A stretch of 64,000 bases of DNA from Pleurostoma richardsiae (GCA_030052745.1 JANBVO010000014.1:558001-622000); one strand, 5' to 3'. Shown: positions 1-11,366, counted from the stretch's first letter. Numbers and translations are program-made. Notes: a model not told the origin generated them from the letters alone.

Positions 1-308
1 CGCAGTTGTCACAGCAGTAGTCACCTTGAGGAGCAGAGAAAAGACGGAATGAGGGATAACTAGAAAGATTAAATAAATACTAGTCGTCGCTTCTTCATCA
101 TTTCTCATGATTGCTGTCTCTTATCTCTTTACGGGTCGATCTAGGCTGACTGCTCGCTCATCCGCTCGCCTGCTTGCTAACAGGAAACATAGATACCTAA
201 AGTACCTATTAGAGTAGGTAGGAAAGGTACTTATGTTGCTTTGTGCGCTGCCACCATACGGCATCTCCCACCATCCGCAGAGCCTCCACCTCCATCTCTT
301 CCTCTTCC
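1..308. other. 3' flank of allantoinase gene, no gene seen
   Basis: No coding exon could be supported here. The stretch lies downstream of the minus-strand allantoinase stop codon and probably carries its 3' UTR. Around 195-230 there are several short TACCT/AGGTA units in both orientations, a simple low-information pattern. Open frames on either strand are short or overlap the allantoinase coding strand. Confidence 0.5.
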
Positions 309-2000
309 TCACGCCGTCCTCCGCTCGACAATCGCCTCCCCGGCCGGGGTCCCGCACACGAACCCGCCGTTCTCGCCGCCGTACTCGAACACCTTCCGCC
401 CCCGCAGCCACGTCTCGCGCACCCGCCCCGTGAACGTCCTGTCCTCCCACGGGCTGCACCGGTTCTTCCAGTGCATCCCCCCGCTGCCCAGCGTCCACTC
501 CTCCGCGTCGTCGAACACGCACACGTCCGCGTCCATCCCCGCCCGCAACCCGCCCTTGCGGTGCGACAGCCCCACCTGCTTCGCCGTCGCCTGGCTGCAC
601 AGCCGCACGATGTCCACGATGGACGGCGCCGACGACGCCGACTTCGACCGCTGGAGCGACGACGTGTGGAGGATCGGCAGGCCCAGGCCCACCGATGAGA
701 TGCCGCCCCACGCCGCGAAGAAGTCGCCCTCCTCGACCGCGGGCTGAGCTGCGGCGGGCGCCTTGTGCTTGGCGCGCTCTCCCGCCGGGAGCGTCATGTC
801 GATGCCGGAATCGGAGTGCTTCATCGCCTCCGCCTCTATGATCTCCTCCACGTGCGTGTGCTGGAGGTGGCTCGGGAGCAGCTTAAGCTCCGGCGTGCAC
901 GGCGAGTGGTCCGACACGACGGTGCGGATGACGCTGTCCGGCGCCGCCATCTCGGCCCACAGGCCGTCCTGGTTGACCGCGCTCCGGATCGGCGGGCAGC
1001 ACTTGTGGCGGGTATCGCCGTCGCTGACGTCCTCGGCCGCCAGGCCGAGGTAGTGGAAACACGTCTCCGCCGTGATGTTGACGCCGTTCTTGCGCGCCTC
1101 TTTCAGAAGCGGAATGCACTCCGTCGCCGACAGGTGTACGATGTGGAGGTGGAGCCCCGGCGCGAGGTGCGCGAGCGACAAGATCTCGTCGATGGCAAAC
1201 GTCTCGAAGGCCGGCGGGCGCGACTCGAGGAAGGTCTGGTAGGAGGTGAGCTGGCCGTGGGGCGCCAGGGGTGGCTCGGAGTGTTGCACAGCGTCACCGA
1301 CGGAGTCGGAAATGGGAGGGATCATCTCGGCGTGGAACATGAGGGTTGTCGGGGTGTCCTTGAGGGTGGTCATCGCGAGGGCAATATCGGTCGACGAGAC
1401 GGCGGGGAATTCCTCTACCTGTCAACACGTCAGCACGGCCTCCTGCAGCGGTGATTTGAGAATTATGGTGGAGCGGGTATAGCTTACGCCGGACTCGATC
1501 AAGAAGCCTTTGAAGCCTCGCACGCCCGCTTCCACGAGCGGAAGCAGCTGGTCAGCATTGCCGGGGATGACGCCCCCATAAAAGCCTACATCCACCCAGC
1601 ACTGGCCCTGACTTGCGGCGAGCTTCTCCTTGAGGCCGGAGAGGGTTGTTGTCGGAGGGATGGCATTCAAGGGCATATCAATGACGGTGGTCACGCCTCC
1701 TGACGCGGCCGCCCGTGTGCCGGTGTGGAAACCCTCCCATTCTGTCCGGCCAGGCTCGTTGAGGTGGACATGAGCGTCCACCAGGCCCGGCAGGAGCAGC
1801 TTCGGCGAGTAGTCGATATATGTTGCAGACGGAGGGAACGAGGAGCGCGGCAGTATCGCCGGGACGACCGAAACGATCTTGCCGGTGGCAGAAGAGACGG
1901 AGATGGAGGCAGGGGTGAGGAGCAGGGTGTCGTCAGGGAGGGTGATGACGGCTCTGGTCGACACCAGGACGGTGAGAGGGCCGGTACTTGAGACGGTCAT
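309..2000 (-). CDS. DAL1: Allantoinase
   Basis: Predicted amidohydrolase that opens the hydantoin ring of allantoin to allantoate, a step of purine nitrogen salvage. Two exons, 2000-1488 and 1418-309, are joined by a 69-base GT-AG intron that keeps phase and gives 540 residues, normal for fungal allantoinases. The binuclear metal site of the cyclic amidohydrolase family is visible: H77 and H79 in DAHVHLNEPGRT, the carboxylatable lysine K164 in RGFKGFL, H200 in MFHAEM, H266 in HIVHLS, and D341 in VVSDHSP. The start at 2000 (MTVSSTGPL) is preferred over non-ATG extensions. The promoter has two GATAAG cores about 110-140 bases upstream, which fits AreA/NIT2 nitrogen control. A transporter of the allantoate permease superfamily lies 4.5 kb away. 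Confidence 0.95.
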
Positions 2001-2107
2001 CTTGATCTTTCTGAAGAGACAACCAGGGAAATTAGGGAGCAATCGTGACCGGCAGTCACGGTATGACGCGCAGAGAGCAGTTCAAGTCCCAGTTCACCGG
2101 ATGCGTG

Positions 2108-2140
2108 CTTATCGTCGTGGGTGGGGGGTGGACTGATAAG
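2108..2140. promoter_or_regulatory. Pair of GATA-factor sites upstream of allantoinase
   Basis: CTTATC at 2108-2113 and GATAAG at 2135-2140 are cores of the HGATAR site bound by AreA/NIT2-type GATA factors. They face each other about 108 and 135 bases upstream of the allantoinase ATG at 2000. Paired GATA sites are typical of nitrogen-catabolite-regulated fungal promoters. Function is inferred from motif and position only. Confidence 0.55.
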
Positions 2141-2639
2141 GAGGTGATCACGGCGGAGGGACGCGGAGGGTTGGCGGGGAAGAAGGGTAGAAGGGCAGAC
2201 ACTGCAGCCGGCGAACACGCCTGAGGGTTTATTGTGTCGAGGACTCGAAGTGTGATACGGAAAAGCAGAAAGGAAAGAAGGAAGAAAGAATAGCTCAACC
2301 GAGAAGAAAGAAGCCGAAGGGAACGGCTCGCCTTACCAACAAGGAGATCCACCTACAGCCGAAGGGGCCAGTCCATCCCTCCACCGCCTCGGCCGGGCTT
2401 GGGACCTGGCCGTACGGCAATGACCTGACTCTGCGTGCTCGCTGCGGGCAGGCGTTCCGGCGCGAGAGAAAGGGCCTCTTTTGGTGACAAATTTGGTGCG
2501 AAAGAGCCAAGCCTGTGGGGTGGGTGCAGCCGTCCGCTCGTTATCAACGGGGGCGGCGCGCCTCTGTGTGTGTCTCTCTCTTTTGCGCTGAATCAGACGG
2601 GGACCCTGAAAAGGCTCGTGTCTCCTTTATCGCAGCGCC

Positions 2640-2736
2640 CTGATTGGCCCGTCGGATCCTGGCGCATCCCGATCCTCTCACCCCTCCCTCCGGCGCGCTG
2701 GGACGACCCCTCCGCCTCGGCCGAGCCGCCAATCAG
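2640..2736. promoter_or_regulatory. Inverted pair of CCAAT boxes
   Basis: CTGATTGGC at 2640-2648 and GCCAATCAG at 2728-2736 are perfect 9-base reverse complements, each with a CCAAT core and flanks preferred by the HAP/CBC complex. They lie 640-740 bases upstream of the allantoinase ATG, in a C+T-rich stretch that looks like promoter DNA. The gene they serve is uncertain. Confidence 0.35.
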
Positions 2737-3184
2737 CGCCCGGAATTGGCCTGAGGGTGGGCCTCCGCCGGCGCTGTCAGAGAGGGCCGACTTGTTCCGC
2801 TGTCGGACGCCATCTGATGCTATTTTCGCAATTTGGGAGTTTTGATCGAGTAACTATCAGGTAAACCTTAGCAACCGCCGTCCCTGAGTCGCCTAGCGCT
2901 GCTATAGGCTGCAACTCGCTTCGGGTTTGCCCGTGACGGCCGGGTAGAAGAGGTGCTCCTACTCGTTGTTCTTCAAGCACCGTGAAACGTATCATCGTCT
3001 TCTGACCTGCTGTTATAATACGTGTAAACTATGCAGACAAACTCCTGTAGCTATAATCGACATGCCGGCGACGACTTGCTCGACACTAGCAAGCATCCCC
3101 GGCACACATGGCGAAGAAGTTCTGTGAGGAAAGCACGAACAAGTGATATATCCCTTCATCTTATGCCCGTATCCTTGGCGTCAA

Positions 3185-5748
3185 CTATTCCTCTGCTGCA
3201 AACCCGCGGTGCCTTGAAACCGCTTGTACGCGGTCAACGAGATTCTCTGGCGGAGCGTAGTCATGTGTCGACGTGACAGCCATCTGGCTGTGACGGCGCC
3301 TCCGATCCTCCTCATAAAAGTAGCCGAGATCTATACCTGCTTTCTCCAAAGCCCTCTCCCAAACGTCAAGGCAATCGAACATATTGAAGCAATCTGTGAT
3401 GCTAATACCGTCGTAAACCCTCTCAAATATGTCGACTCCATGGCGAATAAGTCTGACAAGACAAGTTTCAAGCCATGCTTTGTTCTTACAAGAAAAATAC
3501 TGAGTATTGAAACGGACCATGTTCAAAATGCTATCCCCTGCCTCGTCCCTAAAATTAGCTGGGAGGATACCGCTGCGAAATAGTAATTCGAGATAAAGGA
3601 CGTGCAGCCGTCCAGTTGACTCCAGAGGTATCAAGAGACTTATCAAGCGATTCATATATTTCGTGAAATCAGTGATGTCTCTGACGAGTTGGACGCAAGT
3701 CATGGGCCATGCAAGAAAGCTGTCCAGGTCATCCTCCTGGCATTCGGGGCTTAGCAACGTTCGCATTTGTGTTATGGCTCTCTGAGGCACTTACGGCGGT
3801 CGTCAACGGAACGTTGAGCCTGATCCAGGATTTCAACATTCGAAACATTGCCAAAACAGCAATCTCACAAATACTCGCACCGTCGGACAGGCCAGCTAAG
3901 TACCGTATTAGCTGCATCTGCGTTTGAGGGTATACAGGGCCCGTTCCGAGGCTGGCAACTTCATAATTCCAGAGTTCGAGATTTGCAAGTGCATGGTCTA
4001 AAGGTGTACAGGAGTAGCTTTCGGATACGCCGGTCAGCCATGATACCGTACGCGGGTGGGATATGACTTAGATCTGATTACCTACTCGTCTTGTATGGAT
4101 AGGTCCGCGCCGCAGAAGATTAAGGTTTTGCAGCAATCCCCTTCTCCGGCAATAGCAGCCCACTAAACATAGTTGAGTATGGAATCAAAGTGTTAGGAAA
4201 GTATAGCAGCGGTAACTTACATGGAGAGGGGTCCAGCCATATTCATTGCGATCAAATGGGGAAACGCCGCCAGAGTCCAGCATCTCCCGTAACACTTCCA
4301 CCTGCCCATTGTTGAGACAGTCCCAAACAGGGTGATCCTCCGACAGTATCGCGAATGGCCGCAACGAAGGGTTGATCACAGGATAACCCCTAGGGTCGAG
4401 CCGATGCTCATAACTGATATAAATACCGGTTGACAAAAGGCGGCGGCAAGGGATTAGTGTCGCTTTGGCCTTGAAAACCTTCTTCGTACGCCCTTCGAAG
4501 TGACGGGATGACTCAATCGTAAGAGTAATCGACCCAGCCCTAGTGCATTTTCTCCACGTTCTTGACCCTAAAGATACCACAGCTGGTCCTCGATCACTTT
4601 CTAGTTTGGGAGCTTGTAGTGCTTGGTCATCGTGCGTGGCACTGTGGGTGGCATCGCTGCCTGTCCGTCCTTCTGATGTATTGTCAGTATTTTCAAAGTC
4701 TACACGCCGCCGGATGCCCCCGAACGTGTCGGCATGTGACTCCGCGTTGGGGACAACCGGAACTTCGTTGCCGGCGTAGTTCAGCTGCGTCCTAAGAAAC
4801 ACCTGTAAGGACTCCAACTCCTCTCTAACTGTACCTCGAACATCTTTGGACACCTCTTCGAGGAGTGCAGTTACATGAGTCTGCAGGGCCGGCTCGAAGA
4901 GCTGGAAAAAATTGCGTTGGAACTCCTGAACTGATTCGACATGCTGGACGCATTGAGCGTTGAAGTTCGCATTGTCGACTTTGATAGATGCTATTACTTC
5001 GTTAAGACTCGAATACTGTTGGTGAGAGGAGTCCGCGCTAGCAGCAAGCTTGGTTCGTACTGATTGCACCTCGTCACGTGTGTCCTGCAGAGTCTGTCGC
5101 TGTGTCTCCTGCAGGTTCGCGATGCTGGCATCAACATGGTTGGCGAAGTCTCGCAGCTGAGGTCCTAAATCCAGGGCTTGGGACAGACGAAGCTCTAGAG
5201 CCTCGATATCTGCTCTGGTTGCGGAGTTCTTGGCCGTTTCACGTAAAGGCATAAGCATTCTAATCTGTAGTTCATCGCGATAGTACTGGAGCCTTTTCGC
5301 CAACTCATCGATCTCGTTCCCTCTCCATGAAGCCTTAAGTGCTGCCTTTACACGCTTCGTGGTCGTTGTAGAGGATCCCGATTGCAATGCTACCGACTCG
5401 AGCTTATCGATGATCTTGCTAGCAAGGGAAGCGCAACTATCAGCTATGTCAAGAAAGTCCTAGATATTCTATTAGCGTTGGAAGTTGTAAGAAACAGGGG
5501 ATTCAAGGGCGCAATCTCACCGAGCTCTCCGAGGGCAATGCACCATTTTGGCAGACCGCCGATCTGTTGGACTGGACTAAATCCTGAACGATGGTCCTTA
5601 GGTCCCGCGCCAGCCTCAGATAATCGACGTTCACATCCGTGTTTGAGTTGCTCCGCAGCTCTTTAAGGTTGCGGACGAGCTTCCCGCCGAAGTCAACGAA
5701 TTGAACAATACTGGAGGCCAACCCCACAGCCACTGCAGCCTCCATCAT
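3185..5748 (-). CDS. STAND-type N-terminal domain protein with ankyrin repeats
   Basis: Five exons (5748-5521, 5459-4221, 4162-4086, 4017-3795, 3736-3185) join in phase through introns of 58-68 bases and give 772 residues. The N-terminus (MEAAVAVGLASSIVQF) is the fungal helical domain found at the front of many STAND/NLR and ankyrin proteins, with a second part (FLDIADSCASLASKII) in exon 2. Residues about 100-290 are helical and coiled-coil-like with many Gln, Glu and Leu. Around residue 484 an ankyrin unit starts (GWTPLH followed by WAAIAGEGDCCKTLIFCGAD) and runs across two splice junctions into TPLDHALANL. The last 180 residues are helical with no recognised domain. No P-loop was seen, so this is not a full STAND protein. 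The role is unknown; relatives act in self/non-self or stress signalling. An alternative ATG lies at 5745. Confidence 0.82.
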
Positions 5749-6481
5749 CACGTCTAAAGCATGTAGGCGATACTGTAGCCGCAAGACGTGGAAGTGTGAA
5801 GACTCGAGAGAAAAGGGTGGTTGGACTCGATCAGGCTGGGAACAGCGTTATGTCTTACCCTGGGTAATGGGTAAGCTGCATATAAATATTCCTCCTTATT
5901 GGATCGTACTGCACCATCCACGACGCGGTGTTGCCTGAGGTATTTACAATTCAGACTTGTTCATTGAGCATTGTACCTCTCACTATGCCTTGTTGCCTTT
6001 GGCACTGTAGTGCGGATCCTCCACAACTCATCAAGGAGGTGTTGAGCAACGTCGTTTGCATTTAAGACGTCGTAGACATATATCAATAATACAGTGTTAA
6101 TAGTGATAAAAGACGGGGTGAAGAGCAATGCCCTCTTCATATCTTTAGGTCCCTCTAACAGTGGACTGCTTCTTGGCCGTCGACGTGTTTGTGGCGCTGC
6201 CAAGGACAGAAACGAGGCAGACTCCGGACCGCACTGCGAGGCACAATCGTCACCCGATCAATGCATTTCATAGCTTGCTAGCAAAGAAAATGCCTACGAG
6301 AGAGGGCAACAAAACGAGTCAAATGGCTTATCTCTGATTCAACGGGGATTCTATTGGCTCAGAACTGCTTCACTGCACAATCATGGGATTATGCAACTTC
6401 CACCCCTAAGTAGAGAAAACGTACGGATTCACACCGCTTGCCCTTTGGAAGAATGGCTTGGCTCTCTTCCAACATGTAGGC
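5749..6481. other. Intergenic, upstream of the ankyrin gene
   Basis: Both neighbours are on the minus strand, so this is the ankyrin-gene promoter plus the 5' end side of the transporter terminator. An AT-rich TATAAATATT at 5881-5890, about 135 bases upstream of the start, could serve as a TATA element. An 80-codon minus frame at 5961-6203 has no supporting similarity. Nothing else was recognised. Confidence 0.45.
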
Positions 6482-8266
6482 TCAAACCAAGTACCTGAAT
6501 CCCTTGCCCGCAACACCCGCTTGTCCTGCGTTTTCCGCTTCCTGCTCTTCCCTCTCGAGCTTTTTGTTTTCCAGTTTCAGAACAAAATGCAGTACGGTGC
6601 TGGCCAAGATAGCCATCAGAGCCATACCGGCATTCACAGAAAATGCGAGAACAAAGCGTGGACTGGCGTTGCTCGGATATAGGTAGGAGCCATAGATGCT
6701 GCAAAGGGTCGAGAAGGCGTTGTTGAATGCCACCGCAGCGGCTCGCTTACCCGGAGGCCGGTAGATTGTATTGGCGGTCCACACCATAGACATGTTGAAC
6801 CCCGTGTAAATTCCTGGGAGCATGATCATGGCTCCAAAGTAGCGTGGGCCAATACCCTCGGCAGCACAGGCAATGATGAAGCCCACAAGCGATGCTGCCA
6901 GCGGTCCCACGGTATGCCAGTAGCGTTCATTTGTGCGATCTGCGTTCCAGGAAACCAGACCACACACGATGCATGCAAGCAGATACGGCGGAGAAGTAAG
7001 CAGCAGTGTCTCCGTGTTGCTGCGCCCAAAGCTCTCGACCACGGTCGGGAAGAAGCTGTTGATGGAAATTGACGATGCGGCACCGTAAACAATTACGACG
7101 AGGATCCAGTTCTTCGGGTCCTTCATGAGCTGCTTGAACCCGTCGAAGAGCGACTGTGACGACGACGAGACCCAGTCCTCCTCGCCGGCGGCGTCACGCT
7201 CTAGGCGATACATCGCCATCTGCCTCTCCTGGTCTGTTAGCCACTTCGTGGTGGCAGGGAAGTCGGGCAGGATGAAGAAGGCCGCCATAGCAATAGCCAC
7301 TGTTATTGAGCCCTCGATAATGAAGAGCCAGCGCCACGGGCGAAAGCCAGCAGCGCCATCCATGCCGCTGTTGATGCCCGCAGCGATCAACCCCGAGAAG
7401 GCGCCAGAAAGCATGGAGCCGCAGTAGAACAGGCCAGTTCGTATGCTGAGCTCCTTGCGGACATACCATGCACTCAGGGTTGCAAGACATCCTATTTCCC
7501 TCATTAGCCAGTAGGCTTGGTTTGTCAAGGGTAGTCCGTCCACATACCTGGATAGAAGGCGGCTTCGACGAAACCAAGGAAAAATCGAGTGGCTAGGAGC
7601 CCTCCATAACTCTGTGCTGCACCGCTACAGGCACATAATACGCCCTTATATCTGTCGTCAGCTTGTATTCTTAAGCACGTCCTTCGACGACGTCTAAGCA
7701 GAGTTGTTGCTCACCCAGATCCCCATACATATGGTCAGATACATAGACGGCTTTCCGATCTTGTTGAGGAACATGTTCGAGGGAACCTGCATCAGGATAT
7801 ACCCGACGAATAAGATCGATACGCATGTCTGCACTCATACTATGTGTTAGCCCATCATGCCCAGTAGAATGATTCAATTTTATGCTTCTCGTCTCAATCC
7901 TTACCTGAAACTGATTCGCTCCCAGTCCTAGATCATCCTCGAGACCTCCGAGCCGCGCTGCACCGATAGCATTCCTTCCCCCAGGGTCAGCTTGATGGCT
8001 GGTAGCGGCTATACAGACCAAGGCTATGCTTACCTGTCGAGGTAGTTCATGATATAGATAATGATAAGAGTCGGCAGAAGACGCAAGTCGATTTTGCGGC
8101 GAAGCCTTTTCTCACAGGCATCCAACTCCTCAGGCGAAAGGTCTCGCAGCAGAGGCGGAAGTTCCCGGATCACGACATTCGAAACATGTCCTTCATCAAC
8201 CGACTTGTGATCCGGAATATTGCTCTGTTCTTGATTTAGGCCGCTCATTTTGATGTCGGCCGCCAT
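6482..8266 (-). CDS. MFS transporter, allantoate permease / ACS family
   Basis: Five exons (8266-8034, 7974-7905, 7828-7715, 7644-7548, 7491-6482) join in phase to give 507 residues, the usual size of the anion:cation symporter family (Dal5, Tna1 and relatives). Family landmarks are visible: a charged cytosolic N-terminus ending in RLRRKIDLRLLP, the first membrane segment with IMNYLDR, then QVPSNMFLNKIG, the SYGGLLATRFFLGFVEA segment, and the WRWLFIIEG loop between helices 6 and 7. Members import organic anions such as allantoate, nicotinate, ureidosuccinate or pantothenate; the substrate cannot be read from sequence. It lies next to a stand-alone allantoinase region and is divergent from an FAD amine oxidase. 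The ATG at 8266 is chosen because the frame upstream offers only a TTG. Confidence 0.92.
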
Positions 8267-8399
8267 AGTCTCGGTCGCTGTTGGTCTATGGAACGCAGCC
8301 CCTGATTTCAATGGAGCACAAACTGATCCCAGCTGTCGGATGGGCTGATATGTCTGCTGTTCAGACAAGTATACCTCCGCGAATCGGCGTCCATAACTG

Positions 8400-8407
8400 C
8401 TTATATA
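8400..8407 (-). promoter_or_regulatory. TATA-like element of the ACS transporter
   Basis: Reads TATATAAG on the minus strand, 134 bases upstream of the transporter ATG. Called on motif and distance only. Confidence 0.4.
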
Positions 8408-8508
8408 CCAGACATCGCCCGTGGTTGTTGTCCTTGCGCAGGCAATATCGCCTCAAACCTGTCCTGCCAAGGAGAAACCAGCCGCTGCCTCGTCATTCGG
8501 ACAAAGTT

Positions 8509-8541
8509 TTGATAAAGGCATCCCCGCTCTCTCTTTATCAA
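8509..8541. promoter_or_regulatory. Inverted GATA pair
   Basis: TTGATAAAG at 8509-8517 and CTTTATCAA at 8533-8541 are exact reverse complements separated by 15 bases. Each contains a TGATAA core matching the HGATAR site of AreA-type GATA factors. The pair sits 245-275 bases upstream of the transporter start, in the shared promoter with the FAD oxidase. Confidence 0.5.
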
Positions 8542-9247
8542 TCGGCCGCTAAGCAAACTGGCCGGTATTTAGTGCTATCGCCGCCCCTAGGACAATCCTG
8601 CGACCCCTGGGACCCCTATGCAACGTCATAATCGAAGGGCCGCAAGAGGAGCAAGTATGGAGACCTGTAGGCAGACTTCTTCAAGCCATCTTGAAGACCG
8701 ACAGGAACCAGGCATCTACACTAATCTTGCACCTCATGTCTACCCCGCTGAGAGACCTGCACAATGCTCGCCGTTCCGCAGTCCCTATCAGGACCCTCAT
8801 GGCAACATGACAATACTCATTACCCAACGATATTTACATGGCTGTACAGACGGTTTGCTCTACCGGCTTCCGTAGTATGGTAGGATCTACGGACTACAGT
8901 AGCATCCTGCCGGCCACTAAGGCGTCTCGGCCGACGTTGATAACTGCTAAGCTGTGGGTCTATGAGGGGCGTTGCACCAGAGGAAGCTCATCTAGCCAGC
9001 GCTTACATTCCATCGAGGTATTTCTATTTCAATTGACGTATTTCTGGACGCTCGGCGCAGCAGAGGAGACAAATCATTGGCTTGTAGGGCATGAGCCTTT
9101 ATCAGACGAGGACTTCTTCGATATCAAGGCTGGCCCAGTTTGAGTCGTGCTCAATTGAGGATTGCCGGGTAGTAAATCATCCTGTTCTTCTGTCTGCAAG
9201 TCCCGGATTTCCCTCTGTTCCTACTGAGTGTCCTTCTACGGAGGCCC

Positions 9248-9253
9248 TATAAG
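9248..9253 (+). promoter_or_regulatory. TATA-like element of the FAD oxidase
   Basis: CTATAAGAG lies 71 bases upstream of the oxidase ATG at 9319, a usual distance for a fungal TATA box. Motif and position are the only evidence. Confidence 0.4.
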
Positions 9254-9318
9254 AGGAACGACGAGTGACCGACATGTCCCAGGAGTAAAGAAGTCGAGAC
9301 TATACCCAAACGGCAGCC

Positions 9319-10794
9319 ATGGCTCAGCCCAAGATTCTCATCGTGGGAGGAGGTGTTTTTGGCACGTCGACCGCCTACCACCTTTCTACCCGCGGGTATG
9401 CGCATGTCACTGTCGTCGATCGTTTCGATGCTCCGTCAAAAGACTCGGCGGCCTGTGACCTGAACAAGGTCGTCCGCGCTGATTATCCTAACCCTCTCTA
9501 TACCAAGCTCGGTACGGAAGCAATGAGCGTGTGGAAAGATCCCACGTCAATCTTCGCTGGTCTGTACCGCGAGACGGGCTGGATCATGTCTGCCCACGGA
9601 ATGACAAAAGGATGGCTGGAGAGCGCCCGTAAGACAGCAGAGAACGCTAAACGGCAAGGCGTGCAGTACCTGAGCACGGATGAGATCAGGAAGAGGTGGC
9701 CAGCCTTGACAGGCGACTTCCCTGACTGGACCAATCTATGGAGCCCAGCAGCGGGATGGGTGAGTATCACCGCTCCGTGCGCGGCCATGGCAGCAGTTGC
9801 TGATCGCATTGATGGACAGGCACCCTCAGGCCAAGCTCTTCTTCGCATGGCCAATGCCGCCCGAGCGAATGGCGTCAAGTACATTTTCGGCGATGCTGGC
9901 TACATCAAGCGACTCGTATACGACGCGAGCGGCACATGTAAGGGGGCGGTGGCAGCGGACGGTACCGTGTACGAAGCCGACATTGTTCTCTTGGCGAGCG
10001 GCGCCAACACGGGTACACTCGTTGAGGCAAAGCAAGAGGTTGTTGCGCAGTGCTCCGTGATTTGTGTGATGAAGCTAGAGCCCGAAGAGATCCTAAAGTA
10101 TCAGAACATACCTATCATTGACGACTTTGAGCAAGGTAGAGTCACCATCTTGCCTTCACGTACCCATTTACTTATCAGCGAATAGGCATCATCTTCCCGC
10201 CAGACGAGAACGGCCTTATCAAACTATGCAGCTGTCGTTGCCTCACCAACTACAGGAACAAGGCCCTACCTGGGACTTCCCTCCTGCATTCCGTCGGCGA
10301 TTACCCCTACGATGGATGTCCCAAAGAGATCGAGGACGAGATGCGGATATTTGTCCGCGAAATGATCCCAGAATTGGCTGATCGGCCATTTGTCTCTACG
10401 AAATTGTGCTGGTATGTTGAATCTATCAGGTCACGGCTTTCTTTCTCCTGCTGCAACAAAGGCGTTGACCGTATGCATTAGGGATGCCATGGCCGGGGAC
10501 CTCAACTTTCGGATATGTCCGTACCCGAAGACGAAGAACCTCTATGTTGCCACGATCGGGTCAAACCACGGCTTCAAGTTCCTTCCGATAATTGGGAAGT
10601 ATGTCGTCGATATGCTGGAAGGGAAGCTTGGCCAGCAATGGCTGGACCTTTGGGAGTGGAAATACGGAAAGGTGCCCAAGGGGCATCAAGATCCCCATCC
10701 TTGGCCGCTGCGAGATCTTTCAGAGTTGCAGGGGTGGCAGGGAAGACATGCACCCGGTGACGGGAAGCTGCCTTGGACCTGGAGTCGACTGTAG
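9319..10794 (+). CDS. FAD-dependent amine oxidase, sarcosine oxidase / amadoriase family, peroxisomal
   Basis: Three exons (9319-10135, 10186-10411, 10482-10794) give 451 residues. The N-terminus carries the FAD Rossmann motif (ILIVGGGVFGTSTA). Next comes DLNKVVRADYPNPLYTKLG, the segment that fungal sarcosine-oxidase, pipecolate-oxidase and fructosyl-amino-acid-oxidase relatives use near the flavin. Near the C-terminus, CPYPKTKNLYVATIGSNHGF followed by FLPIIGKYVVD is the conserved C-terminal block of that family. The protein ends in SRL, a good PTS1 peroxisomal signal, as in known fungal amadoriases. The reaction would oxidise a secondary amine or amino-acid derivative, releasing peroxide. 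The exact substrate is unknown. It is divergent from the ACS transporter and followed by a Zn2Cys6 regulator on the same strand. Confidence 0.88.
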
Positions 10795-11366
10795 GCCTGT
10801 CTGTCGATAGAATGGACATATGAGACACGAATTCGTGCCTACTCTCAGAGTCGAAGTCCTCAGTGCAGTCACCTTGAACGATACCCCGTAAGCTGGCTAG
10901 CGTCCAGGTTAGAGCCCTCACAGCGCCTCTAACTTACCAAGTCTAGTACGTTTATTGATAGCCAGCTCCATCTTTCCCCGCATGTAGGTGATAACTAGGC
11001 TCCACACAGCCGGTATCTCCTCCCAATGATACCAATGATTTTCCCCTTCGGCGTTTCGAGACGGCTCACCTTAAAATCGCGCAGGAATCCCTCGTATTCT
11101 GCGAACTTCTAGGTGTAGTAGTGTCCCCGGCTTGTCACTCCGACGAACTACCATACCACGCCTCCAGGTCGGTCTGTGCCGACGGTGACATATGCGGAGA
11201 CGGTGGAAATGCTGGGCTAGGATGGAGCATCTGCGCGCCATCTTACGATAAGCCAAGTTCCCATAAGCGTGTTGCTGTGCAGTGCCTCTAGCAGTCAACA
11301 CGGCATCCTTCAGTTCCCACTTCGCCGTTAAGGACTCAGTGAGACGCTTGAGAATAAGGAGTCAAG
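10795..11366. other. Intergenic, upstream of the Zn2Cys6 gene
   Basis: Lies between two plus-strand genes. No coding exon, RNA gene or repeat was recognised. It includes the promoter of the transcription factor starting at 11367. Confidence 0.45.

Larger units (their letters stand above)
2001..3184. other. Intergenic region between allantoinase and the ankyrin gene
   Basis: This is the upstream region of allantoinase and the downstream flank of the ankyrin gene. No exon with splice support or family similarity was found; the 136-codon frame at 2435-2845 has no recognisable content. The segment holds the GATA pair, a perfect inverted CCAAT pair, and a CTCGGCCGAG palindrome near 2715. Confidence 0.5.
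8267..9318. promoter_or_regulatory. Divergent promoter between ACS transporter and FAD oxidase
   Basis: This 1.05 kb region separates two divergent genes. It carries a TATA-like element for each gene and a perfect inverted pair of GATA cores at 8509-8541. Frames within it (8618-8875, 8838-9143) show no family features and are treated as non-coding. Confidence 0.6.

Noticed and set aside
195-230. TACCT/AGGTA units that suggested an inverted repeat
   Set aside because: Imperfect, very short and common in fungal intergenic DNA.
121-1454. Long open frames opposite the allantoinase gene
   Set aside because: They are Arg-rich mirror frames of a GC-rich coding strand whose metal-binding residues are all in place.
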